Origin: an uncultured Blautia sp.
GTDB lineage: Bacteria > Bacillota > Clostridia > Lachnospirales > Lachnospiraceae
Assembly: GCA_946629475.1 (NCBI GenBank)
Contig: CAMOXX010000035.1
Location: 1 to 15,936, forward strand
Direction: 5' to 3'
Length of the DNA stretch: 15,936 bases
The notes below the pieces were generated by a model. That model ran no database searches and was not told the DNA's origin. It saw only the letters and a program-made list of their open reading frames with translations. A program made the translations under genes and the position numbers. This document shows, in pieces, positions 6,710 to 13,676 of the stretch (position 1 is its first letter; each line of letters opens with the position of its first letter).

Positions 6710-7296
6710 ACATACTGTTTGCGGAAACATTGAAAAAGCTGAGAACAGATAAAGGCCTTACGCAGCACGAACTCGCCGATCAGGTATATGTCACCCGATC
6801 CACGGTTGCCCGCTGGGAAACCGGCAGCCGGATGCCGGATGCCGCGATGATTTCCCGGCTCTCGTCCTGTCTGGATGTGGATGCAGGCCTGCTGCTTTCC
6901 ATCGCCTCCGAGAGCAGCGAAGTCCCCAATGTCATCATGGTCGATGACCGCAAGATCATCCTTTCCGGTGGGCTTCCCATTTTGAAGGAAGTTCTGCCGA
7001 ACGCTGCGGTCACGGGCTTTACACGGCCGTCTGAGGCGATCGAATTTGCCCGATTCAACCGTGTTGCCCTGGCTTTTCTGGATATTGAACTTGGCAAAAA
7101 GAGCGGGCTGGATCTCTGCCGCACACTGCTCGAGATCAATCCGCGCACAAATGTGGTGTTTCTGACTGCGTACAGTGAGTATTCCTTAGATGCCTGGAGT
7201 ACCGGAGCCACTGGCTTTCTGCTCAAGCCCATAACTCCGGAGGGTGTCCGGAATCAGCTCAGGAATCTGCGGTACCCGTTTCCTTCAGGAGGTTAA
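6706..7296 (+). CDS. HTH-REC response regulator (XRE helix-turn-helix followed by receiver)
   Basis: A 196-residue regulator with the domains in an uncommon order. Residues 6-63 form an XRE/Cro-type helix-turn-helix (TLKKLRTDKGLTQHELADQ, then STVARWETGSRMP). Residues 74-190 form a CheY-like receiver with the acidic pair Asp80-Asp81, phospho-acceptor Asp126 in LAFLDIELG, Thr154 in VVFLTAYS, and Lys174 in FLLKPIT. Most response regulators have the receiver first and the DNA-binding domain last. AAGGA lies 9 nt before the ATG. It overlaps the small gene upstream and is followed after 5 nt by a LytS-type kinase, its probable phosphodonor. Target genes are unknown; autoregulation is plausible. Confidence 0.9.
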   Translation: MNILFAETLKKLRTDKGLTQHELADQVYVTRSTVARWETGSRMPDAAMISRLSSCLDVDAGLLLSIASESSEVPNVIMVDDRKIILSGGLPILKEVLPNAAVTGFTRPSEAIEFARFNRVALAFLDIELGKKSGLDLCRTLLEINPRTNVVFLTAYSEYSLDAWSTGATGFLLKPITPEGVRNQLRNLRYPFPSGG

Positions 7297-7301
7297 GGTA
7301 A

Positions 7302-8561
7302 ATGATCGAATATGCGGTGCAAATTCAGTTTATCCTGGCCGGCGCGGTATTGATGTCGGCAGTACTCGGGCTTGGAATCGCTGTCATCATGCCCGGCATT
7401 GACAGATGGAGCAAGAACTTTTTCATCGCCTTTTTTACAGTTTTTATTCTGTACAGCGGTTCCGTTATAGTTGACTTGTTCACATACACCCGTCATGACA
7501 TGAGAACAGTGCAGGTTCTGATCTCCTATATCGAATCATTGTTTGCTTCGCTTCTGATGCCCATGATTACTGCCTATCTGCTCCACTGCTGCGAAGAGAG
7601 CTGGATCCGGAGCAGGTTCTTTCATATTGTAGTAATCCTATGGTCCGTGTTTTTTGTAATGCTGAGTATCAGCCCGTTCTCAACCTTCTTTTTTTACACT
7701 ACACCTGATAACATCTTTCAGCGCGGGCCGCTGTACTCTCCCTTAATCGCTGCGATATTCGCGATCCTGGTTCTGGACCTGGCCTACGTGATCCGCTTCA
7801 GAAACAGGCTTTCTCAAAGGTGCTTTTACGCTTTTCTCATCGGCTTTCTCCCTTTGACTGTAATCCTTTTCATCCACTTTTTTGTCTCCGTATTCTTTTT
7901 ATTCGGCATCGGCATAGCCATCTGTTCCCTTTCCATGTTCAACCTTATCCTGCTCGACCAGCTCGAACAGTATACGCGTCAGCAGCGGAAAATTGCCCAC
8001 CAGCGTGCCAACATCATGGTGCTGCAGATGAGGCCGCATTTCATCTCCAATACCATGATGAGCATCTATTATCTCTGTAAGCAGAATCCCGATCTGGCAC
8101 AGCAGGTCACTCTGGATTTCACCACCTACCTGCGTAAAAACTTCACCGCTATCGCCAGTGAAGATCTGATTTCATTTTCGGATGAACTGGAGCACACACG
8201 CGCTTACCTTGCCGTGGAGCAGGCTCAGTTCGAGGACAGCCTTTTCGTTGAATATGACACACCACATACTGATTTCCTCGTTCCCCCGCTGACCCTGCAG
8301 CCCATTGTAGAGAACGCAGTCAAGCACGGCATGGATCCGGATTCCGAACCGCTTCATATTTTCATATCGACAAGGAAGAACGGTTCAGCAAGCGAATTTA
8401 TTGTGGAGAATACCGGTGCGGATTTTGAACCTGCCGATGGCAATGAGCCGCACACCGCTTTACAGAATATAGAACAGCGCCTCGAAATGATGTGTGATGG
8501 AAAAATGCTGATCACGCGGCGAAAAGGAGGAGGGACTGTCGTGAAAGTCACCATACCTTAA
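7302..8561 (+). CDS. Membrane sensor histidine kinase, LytS/YehU type
   Basis: A 419-residue sensor kinase. Residues 1-218 contain about seven hydrophobic segments (near 8-30, 38-62, 72-95, 107-131, 145-163, 175-197, 199-217) with short loops and no large extracellular domain. A short linker (residues 219-238) leads to the His_kinase domain, with phospho-acceptor His246 in LQMRPHFISNTMMSIYY. The ATPase has the N-box LQPIVENAVKHG (332-343, Asn338), the ENTGADF block (370-375) and a GGGTVVKVTIP C-terminus. In most relatives the H-box reads NPHFLYNTL, so MRPHFISNTM is a variant. AGGAGG lies 9 nt upstream and the HTH-REC gene ends 5 nt upstream, so the two form a two-component pair. The ligand is unknown; the all-helical sensor suggests a membrane-borne or small hydrophobic signal. 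Confidence 0.92.
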   Translation: MIEYAVQIQFILAGAVLMSAVLGLGIAVIMPGIDRWSKNFFIAFFTVFILYSGSVIVDLFTYTRHDMRTVQVLISYIESLFASLLMPMITAYLLHCCEESWIRSRFFHIVVILWSVFFVMLSISPFSTFFFYTTPDNIFQRGPLYSPLIAAIFAILVLDLAYVIRFRNRLSQRCFYAFLIGFLPLTVILFIHFFVSVFFLFGIGIAICSLSMFNLILLDQLEQYTRQQRKIAHQRANIMVLQMRPHFISNTMMSIYYLCKQNPDLAQQVTLDFTTYLRKNFTAIASEDLISFSDELEHTRAYLAVEQAQFEDSLFVEYDTPHTDFLVPPLTLQPIVENAVKHGMDPDSEPLHIFISTRKNGSASEFIVENTGADFEPADGNEPHTALQNIEQRLEMMCDGKMLITRRKGGGTVVKVTIP

Positions 8562-8608
8562 AAAAGTCAGAGGGGACAGGTTAACTCAACCTGTCCCCTC
8601 TGACTTTT
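8562..8608. terminator. Long perfect hairpin, bidirectional terminator between convergent genes
   Basis: AAAAGTCAGAGGGGACAGGTT (8562-8582) is perfectly complementary to 8588-8608, giving a 21-bp stem with a 5-nt loop. A and T runs flank the GC core on both sides, so it can end transcripts of the kinase (plus) and of the repeat protein (minus). It begins one base after the kinase stop. Its length and perfection exceed an ordinary terminator, so it may also be a copy of a dispersed palindromic repeat. Confidence 0.85.
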
Positions 8609-8659
8609 GATAGTTATTCATTTGTCACCGCAAAACCGGATAAACAAATCCATCCTTTA

Positions 8660-9433
8660 TCAGGCAGCGTCGTCTGCTCCTGCAGCTGCGGTCTCTGCGG
8701 CTGCGGTATCATCAGCGAAAACTTCCTCAACAGCCTCTCCAATTGCGTTGCCCAGCTCTTCTTCAGAAATCTCAACATCACCGATCGTTACGGTAGTTTT
8801 GTCTTCGCTTTCTGTTGAGTTCTCAAGAAGGTCCATCATCTTGCTGAAGTCATAGCTGCCGTCGCCATTCTTGAACTGTGCAATCACATCAACAATCTTT
8901 CCGCCCTTGGACTCAATGCTTCCAAGAAGTTCTGTGCCCAGAGTTTTGATCGTCTCGATGAGTTCTTCAGAACCCTCTCCGCCCAGCAGAGATTCCACGA
9001 GACTGGAAATACCTTCCTCGCCGCCAAGGGAATCGAGCAGATTGCCAAGGCCTTCACCGGCGAAGGTTCCAATCAGATCGCCAAGGCCTTCTCCGTTTTC
9101 TCCGCCAAGAGCTCCAAGAAGATCGCCAAGGCCTTCTCCGTTCTCGCCGCCAAGTGCTCCAAGAAGATCGCCAAGGCCCTTATCAGTTCCGGTGCCTTCT
9201 TCGCCGCCAAGTGCTCCAAGCAGTCCCATCAGAGCGCCAAGTCCTTCTTCGCCTTCAGCACCTTCGCCGCCGAGAGCAGCAAGCAGCTCTTCAAGACCTG
9301 CCTCTTCTTCGGCTGCAGCAGTACCTTCCTGTGCTGTGCCTGTTCCAGCAGCTTCCTCAGTTGCAAACGCAGTGAAAGCACCGCCCAGTGTCATGGCTCC
9401 TGCCAGTATGAATGCCAACGCTTTTTTCATCAT
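8660..9433 (-). CDS. Exported acidic Gly/Leu-rich repeat protein
   Basis: A 257-residue protein with a clear Sec signal peptide (MMKKALAFILAGAMTLGGAF, cut after AFA at about 24), so it is exported. The mature N-terminal half is low in complexity and strongly acidic: imperfect 15-residue units of the type GLGDLLGALGGENGE recur from about residue 46 to 152, including two adjacent identical units at 86-115. The C-terminal half (about 155-240) is non-repetitive with KIVDVIAQFKNGDGSYDF and TTVTIGDVEISEEELGNA segments, and the end is Ala/Asp-rich. No anchor, LPXTG motif or enzyme motif is seen. AGGAG lies 8 nt before the first ATG, and a promoter is at 9481-9509. Function is unknown; a secreted structural or surface-associated protein is possible. 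The repeats could also reflect slippage-driven expansion. Confidence 0.8.
   Translation of the reverse strand: MMKKALAFILAGAMTLGGAFTAFATEEAAGTGTAQEGTAAAEEEAGLEELLAALGGEGAEGEEGLGALMGLLGALGGEEGTGTDKGLGDLLGALGGENGEGLGDLLGALGGENGEGLGDLIGTFAGEGLGNLLDSLGGEEGISSLVESLLGGEGSEELIETIKTLGTELLGSIESKGGKIVDVIAQFKNGDGSYDFSKMMDLLENSTESEDKTTVTIGDVEISEEELGNAIGEAVEEVFADDTAAAETAAAGADDAA
9076..9210 (-). repeat. 45-bp tandem repeat inside the exported protein gene
   Basis: Near-identical 45-bp units start at 9076, 9121 and 9166 (each beginning GATCGCCAAGGCC on the plus strand) and keep the reading frame, encoding 15 residues each. The first two differ at a few positions, mostly silent; the third diverges after about 13 bases and resumes with CCGCCAAGTGCTCCAAG. 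Confidence 0.85.
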
Positions 9434-9480
9434 ATCAGTTTCTCCTTTTCTCTTTCATAATAATTTTTTACAACGCCTCT

Positions 9481-9509
9481 ATTGTAATCGTCATTCAGTC
9501 GAAAATCAA
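9481..9509 (-). promoter_or_regulatory. Promoter of the exported repeat protein gene
   Basis: The reverse strand has TTGATT (9504-9509) and TACAAT (9481-9486) separated by 17 nt. The -35 box overlaps the last codons of the MFS gene. No terminator is visible between the two genes, so read-through from the MFS gene is possible too. Confidence 0.65.
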
Positions 9510-10675
9510 TAGTGTTTTTTATTTCCATGCAGGTTTTTTTCCGCCTTTCTGCTGATCAGCAGGGGCAGAAAGATGATGCCTGCGCATGGAATCAGGTTCA
9601 CCGCCATGCCGCTCCTGAGACCGGACATATCCGCGACAATTCCCACGACCCACGGAAAGATGATTCCGCCCATTCCTCCGATCGACAGCAGAATCCCCAC
9701 ACTGGCAGAGCTTGTCATGGTACCGATGCACGCGGTTGTCAGCGGATAGACTCCCGCAATAGCAAATGAAAACAGACCAAGCACGATCAGTGCGGGAACC
9801 GCGGAATGCATGCGCAGAAGCAGCAGATACATCGACGTGAGCCCGATGCCCATGACAGAGAGCGCCCTGTACGGTTTTTTGATTTTCGGCCCGAATGCAA
9901 GAAGAAGGCGGGCCGCGAGCGCAAGGCCCCACTGTACCGTCACCGTGTAGGCCGCCGTGCTTCCGCTCAGAATCCCTTCTCCTTTATAGTAAGTAACGAT
10001 CCAGCCGTTCACCACATATTCCGCGGCATTCTGAAAGAACATCTGGGCTGCCAGAAGCCAGAATACCGGATTTTTCAGGAAAGCTTCCCCTGCTGCCTCT
10101 TTTCCGCTCCCCGATGCACGGAACTGCCGGGGGATGCGCGCGGACAGGAAAGTCAGCCAAAGCAGCACTCCCGCAGTGCTGACACCTGCCATGGCCAGGC
10201 GGTCGTTTCTCTTCTGGAGCATGGAAATCATAAACGGGCATAACAGGGCGCCCAGCGAAAACCATGCATTCATAAGGCTCAGGGCCTTTGACCTGTCAGG
10301 CGCATTGTTTCCTACAAGGATCGTACATTTATTTGCGGTGCATCCCTTTGCCGCACCGGCGAGCAGGAATGAAAAGAGCAGAACGACAGGGTTTCCCGTC
10401 AGGGCCATCAGAAGGTAACCCAGAAAGTATCCGCCGCAGAGCATCAGGGTCGTTGACCGCTCCCCTATCATTTTCGGCAGCAGGCCTGAAACCAGCAGGG
10501 CCGCCATGTTTCCAATGCTCATCACCGAAATCAGCGTCCCGGAAAAGCTGTAATTAAAGTGATACAGATCCCGAAGGATACTGACGACGATTCCTGCCGA
10601 TATCGCACAGATGCCGCTCAGAAAAAAAGCCCCCATGCCGGCTTTATAATGTCTGGTGTCAAAACCGGTTTTCAT
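9506..10675 (-). CDS. Major facilitator superfamily transporter
   Basis: A 389-residue MFS permease with about 12 hydrophobic segments in two halves of six, split by a short central loop with basic residues near 180-193 (RIPRQFRASGSGK). The usual loop 2-3 signature is only partly conserved (SGLLPKMIGERS at 63-74). The segment AGAAKGCTANKCTILVGNNA at about 106-125 probably lines the pathway. GGAGG lies 8 nt upstream of the ATG. It is downstream of the lactonase gene, from which a terminator separates it; a weak promoter could overlap that terminator. The substrate cannot be predicted from the sequence; sugar or organic acid transporters and drug exporters all look like this. The fold assignment is firm. 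Confidence 0.85.
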   Translation of the reverse strand: MKTGFDTRHYKAGMGAFFLSGICAISAGIVVSILRDLYHFNYSFSGTLISVMSIGNMAALLVSGLLPKMIGERSTTLMLCGGYFLGYLLMALTGNPVVLLFSFLLAGAAKGCTANKCTILVGNNAPDRSKALSLMNAWFSLGALLCPFMISMLQKRNDRLAMAGVSTAGVLLWLTFLSARIPRQFRASGSGKEAAGEAFLKNPVFWLLAAQMFFQNAAEYVVNGWIVTYYKGEGILSGSTAAYTVTVQWGLALAARLLLAFGPKIKKPYRALSVMGIGLTSMYLLLLRMHSAVPALIVLGLFSFAIAGVYPLTTACIGTMTSSASVGILLSIGGMGGIIFPWVVGIVADMSGLRSGMAVNLIPCAGIIFLPLLISRKAEKNLHGNKKHY

Positions 10676-10702
10676 ACGGTCTTCCTCCGTTTTAAGGCTA
10701 TG

Positions 10703-10729
10703 TAAAACAGGAGCCCCAAGGGGCTCCCG
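10703..10729 (-). terminator. Rho-independent terminator of the lactonase gene
   Basis: GGAGCCCC (10720-10727 read on the reverse strand) and GGGGCTCC (10710-10717) form an 8-bp GC-rich stem with a 2-nt formal loop, followed by TGTTTTACA. It starts 8 nt after the lactonase stop codon. Confidence 0.75.
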
Positions 10730-10736
10730 CCTGATG

Positions 10737-11849
10737 TTATTCGTTCTCTTTCGCCTTCAGCTCTGCCTTTGAAGGCGGGGCAGGTTCATCCGGCACAGCC
10801 CAGATATGGATGCTGTTGGGCTGATCCACTTTATGCGGCCTGCCGTTCATCATAATGATATTCTTATCATAATCAACCTTGAAGGTTGTGATGGTGTTGC
10901 TTGCATGGTTCACCACCGAAATATGCTGATTGTCGGGGAAAATCACGATATCCTTCGGATAATCTCCGCTGATCGGCAGCGTAAACTTTTTGGTGAGAAG
11001 TCCCGATTCCTGATCAATCTCATAGCAGGAAACCGTATTTTCGCCCGCCGTTGTGCAGTACAGGTGTTTGCTGTCAGGCGCCAGTGCAAGCCCCGAAGCG
11101 GCGCTGTGAATCGCATCAGGATCGTTTTCTTTATAAAGCGTGCTGACAGACTGCAGCAGCTCGAATTCCGGCTGCTTGCCGCTGCCGTCATAGCTGTATA
11201 CCTTGATCTCGTTGCTGAGCTCAAAAAGGACATAGGCAAAACGCCCGTCACGGCTGAAGCGGATGATCCTCGGGCCGCTCTCCCGCGGACACCGTACAAT
11301 ATCCACAAGCTCCAGCTTGTTCGTCCTCTTGTTGATCCGGTAAACCTTGATCTGGTCGATTCCGTTATCCACCGCGCACAGGTACTTGTTGTCCGGCGTG
11401 GGGCGCACGCAGTTTACATGCGGGCGGAAATTCCGCTCCGCAACGCTCCCGAGGCCGCTGTGGAACACGCCGTCCATCAGGCTGCCGAGGCGTCCGTCCT
11501 GATGCGTATGGACAACCGTCACCTTGCCGTCATGATACCCTGCAACGTAAAGATACTTGCCGTCCACATCCGTTGCGAGGAAGCATCCCCGCATGCCGTC
11601 GATGTCAACGCTGTTGATCCGGTGCAGATCCCCGTTTTCGTCCCTGCGGAACACCGCTACGCCCTCGTCTTCGATGGCGTAAAGGTATTTGCCGTTCTTG
11701 GAGACTGCTGTATGGGACGCGTTGCTCACCTTGACCTCACTCCGCTCAGTCAGCAAACCTTTTTCAACATCGACATCATAAACTTTGATCCCCTTACTGG
11801 AACCATGGGTATAAGACCCCACATATGCCACATATTTTTTATCTGCCAT
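10737..11849 (-). CDS. 6-phosphogluconolactonase-type seven-bladed beta-propeller (lactonase family)
   Basis: A 370-residue protein of the Pgl/YbhE lactonase family, which hydrolyses 6-phosphogluconolactone in the oxidative pentose phosphate route in characterised members. Repeated propeller blades are visible: KYVAYVGSYTHGSSKGIKVY at the start, KNGKYLYAIEDEGVAVF, DGKYLYVAGYHDGKVTVV, DNKYLCAVDNGIDQIKVYRI, DGRFAYVLFELSNEIKVYS, DSKHLYCTTAGENTVSCY and DNQHISVVNHASNTITTF. The family signature with RPHVNCVRPTPD (about residues 142-153) holds the conserved active-site region. The C-terminal tail is charged (PPSKAELKAKENE). I start at the ATG at 11849, with GGAGG 5 nt upstream; the longer TTG at 11861 overlaps that site. 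It is probably a single gene with its own promoter and terminator. Some members act on other lactones. Confidence 0.85.
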   Translation of the reverse strand: MADKKYVAYVGSYTHGSSKGIKVYDVDVEKGLLTERSEVKVSNASHTAVSKNGKYLYAIEDEGVAVFRRDENGDLHRINSVDIDGMRGCFLATDVDGKYLYVAGYHDGKVTVVHTHQDGRLGSLMDGVFHSGLGSVAERNFRPHVNCVRPTPDNKYLCAVDNGIDQIKVYRINKRTNKLELVDIVRCPRESGPRIIRFSRDGRFAYVLFELSNEIKVYSYDGSGKQPEFELLQSVSTLYKENDPDAIHSAASGLALAPDSKHLYCTTAGENTVSCYEIDQESGLLTKKFTLPISGDYPKDIVIFPDNQHISVVNHASNTITTFKVDYDKNIIMMNGRPHKVDQPNSIHIWAVPDEPAPPSKAELKAKENE

Positions 11850-11854
11850 AGCCG

Positions 11855-11859
11855 CCTCC
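11855..11859 (-). promoter_or_regulatory. Ribosome binding site fixing the lactonase start
   Basis: GGAGG on the reverse strand lies 5 nt before the ATG at 11849 and overlaps the alternative in-frame TTG at 11861, which therefore cannot be the start. Confidence 0.8.
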
Positions 11860-11920
11860 AATCAGCTTCCTTTTCCTACAAGGATTCGTCTGCATTGTTC
11901 TGCCTGACTGTTCCGAAACC

Positions 11921-11949
11921 AGTATAGCATACTCCTTCGGCCCGGGCAA
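11921..11949 (-). promoter_or_regulatory. Promoter of the lactonase gene
   Basis: The reverse strand has TTGCCC (11944-11949), a 17-nt spacer, and an extended -10 TGCTATACT (hexamer 11921-11926). It sits just behind the stop of the precorrin-2 dehydrogenase-like gene. Confidence 0.65.
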
Positions 11950-11969
11950 GATGCATGTTGAGCATGCGC

Positions 11970-12449
11970 TCAGTCATCCAGTTCCTCGAACGAACGCTCG
12001 ATGGCTCCCTGAACCGTGGTGCTCACCCTCTTCGCACGCTCGCTGTCAAGCCCGGTCGCGGTGACCCCGACGACAATATCATTCCGGATGTACACTCCGG
12101 GAAACTGAAAGTCGCTCTTTTCCCTGTCGTTGGAAATATTGACATAAATGCCCTCATCCTTGCACAGGCGGTAGATATCGTCATTGAGCTTCCGGTCCGC
12201 CGTAGCTGTGAGAACCAGGAAAGCATCCTGCAGGTCTGATCTTTTTACCAGCCGCTTTTCAAGCGTGATTTTTCCAAGCTTTGCCAGGTCAAGAAGCTCC
12301 TGGTCAGCCTCCTGGGCCACCACTTTCACGTTTCGTGTAAACTGAAGAAGGGTTCTGGCCCTTCTCACGGCGGTGCTCCCTCCGCCCACAATCACCACTC
12401 TCTTATCCGAGAGATCGATAAACATGGGAAAATATTTTTTGTTTTTCAT
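11970..12449 (-). CDS. Precorrin-2 dehydrogenase/sirohydrochlorin ferrochelatase-like protein
   Basis: A 159-residue protein of the CysG N-terminal (Met8p) family, which oxidises precorrin-2 with NAD+ in siroheme and cobalamin synthesis. FPMFIDLSDKRVVIVGGGST (7-26) is the Rossmann NAD-binding start, and VLTATADRKLND (79-90) and YVNISNDREKSDFQFPG (102-118) match the family. Where the family usually has VNVVDD, this protein reads VNISND, so the first Asp (catalytic in CysG) seems to be Asn107, while Asp108 remains. TATGLDSERAKRV (130-142) fits the Gly/Ser-rich end of the domain. The protein is short and lacks a methyltransferase half. Its ATG overlaps the icd stop by 4 nt (ATGA). No other tetrapyrrole genes are in view, so the in vivo role is uncertain. 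No clear terminator follows. Confidence 0.8.
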   Translation of the reverse strand: MKNKKYFPMFIDLSDKRVVIVGGGSTAVRRARTLLQFTRNVKVVAQEADQELLDLAKLGKITLEKRLVKRSDLQDAFLVLTATADRKLNDDIYRLCKDEGIYVNISNDREKSDFQFPGVYIRNDIVVGVTATGLDSERAKRVSTTVQGAIERSFEELDD

Positions 12450-13645
12450 GCCAGTCTTTCCCTGATTGCAAGAATAAACTCCCGGCTGTTCAGAACCTCC
12501 GGATTCTCGATGCTTGTGATCAACGCGAGATCCCGGGTCATTTTTCCGGATTCGATGGTTTCAATCGTCGCTTTTTCGAGCCTGTCCGCAAAAGAAACAA
12601 GTTCTTTTATGCCGTCCAGCTCACCGCGTTTCCGCAGGGCTCCCGTCCATGCAAAGATCGTGGCCACAGAATTGGTCGATGTCTCCTCACCCTTCAGGTG
12701 TTTGTAGTAATGGCGCTGTACCGTTCCATGTGCAGCCTCATACTCGTATACTCCGTCCGGTGAAACCAGAACCGAAGTCATCATCGCAAGGGAACCGAAC
12801 GCGGAGGATACCATATCGCTCATCACATCGCCGTCGTAGTTTTTGCATGCCCAGATAAAGCCGCCCTGGGCCTTCATGACGCGGGCTACAATATCATCGA
12901 TCAGGCTGTAGAAATACTCCAGCCCAGCAGCGTCAAAGCGCTCTTTATATTCGGCGTCAAACACCTCCTGGAATATCTGCTTGAAGCGAGCGTCGTAGGT
13001 TTTGGAGATCGTGTCCTTCGCTCCGAACCACACCGACTCATGGACATCCAGCGCATAGTTGAAGCAGCTTCTCGCAAAGCTCCGGATCGAATCGTCAAGA
13101 TTATGCATGCCGAGCAGGATTCCCGGATGATCAAAATGCTGGATCAGTTCCTCCCTCTCGGAGCCGTCCTCGCCGCGGAATACAAGGTATGCATCCCCGG
13201 GCACGTCAACGTGCATCTCGGTATTTTTGTAAATGTCTCCGTAAGCGTGCCGCGCAAGGGTGATGGGCTTTTTCCAGTTGCGGACGCAAGGCTCGATTCC
13301 CTTCACCACGATCGGGGTACGGAACACGGTGCCGTCCAGAATCGCGCGGATCGTCCCGTTCGGGCTCTTGTACATCTTTTTCAGATTATATTCGTCCATC
13401 CGTGCATGGTTCGGTGTGATCGTAGCGCATTTTACAGCGACACCGTATTTTTTTGTGGCCATCGCCGAATCAATCGTGACCTGATCATCGGTCTCGTTCC
13501 GGTACTGCAGGCCAAGGTCATAGTATTCTGTTTTCAGGTCAATGAACGGAAGAAGCAGTTCATCCTTGATCATCTGCCAGAGGATCCTGGTCATCTCGTC
13601 CCCGTCCATCTCTATAAGAGGTGTCGTCATCTGAATCTTAGCCAT
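12446..13645 (-). CDS. icd: NADP-dependent isocitrate dehydrogenase, eukaryotic-type homodimer
   Basis: A 399-residue enzyme that converts isocitrate to 2-oxoglutarate and CO2 with NADPH formation. It belongs to the eukaryote-like class: PLIEMDGDEMTRILW at 9-23, CATITPNHARMDEYNLKKMY at about 73-92, then SPNGTIRAILDGTVFR, WACKNYDGDVMSDMVS, and EAAHGTVQRHYYKHLKG with the Arg-His typical of NADP specificity. The substrate-binding Ser and Arg of SPNGTIR are present. Length fits the roughly 400-residue cytosolic form. GGGAGG lies 7 nt before the ATG. It starts 31 nt after folD and overlaps the next gene by 4 nt, so it belongs to the folate operon. It supplies NADPH and 2-oxoglutarate for biosynthesis. 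The symbol is given by function. Confidence 0.96.
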   Translation of the reverse strand: MAKIQMTTPLIEMDGDEMTRILWQMIKDELLLPFIDLKTEYYDLGLQYRNETDDQVTIDSAMATKKYGVAVKCATITPNHARMDEYNLKKMYKSPNGTIRAILDGTVFRTPIVVKGIEPCVRNWKKPITLARHAYGDIYKNTEMHVDVPGDAYLVFRGEDGSEREELIQHFDHPGILLGMHNLDDSIRSFARSCFNYALDVHESVWFGAKDTISKTYDARFKQIFQEVFDAEYKERFDAAGLEYFYSLIDDIVARVMKAQGGFIWACKNYDGDVMSDMVSSAFGSLAMMTSVLVSPDGVYEYEAAHGTVQRHYYKHLKGEETSTNSVATIFAWTGALRKRGELDGIKELVSFADRLEKATIETIESGKMTRDLALITSIENPEVLNSREFILAIRERLA

Positions 13646-13676
13646 CTTCTTTCCTCCCTTTTTTCAATGAAATGAT

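Noticed and set aside
9076..9210. Regular 45-bp repeats as a possible CRISPR array
   Set aside because: The units are adjacent, without variable spacers, and stay in frame within a coding gene.
8871..9512. 213-codon plus-strand Ser/Pro-rich ORF
   Set aside because: Its composition is the mirror of the Gly/Glu repeat gene on the other strand, which has a signal peptide, ribosome site and promoter.
11849..11861. TTG start of the lactonase gene at 11861
   Set aside because: It overlaps the GGAGG that serves the ATG at 11849.
10806..11927. 373-codon plus-strand ORF
   Set aside because: Antisense shadow of the lactonase beta-propeller gene, with no ribosome site or family motif.
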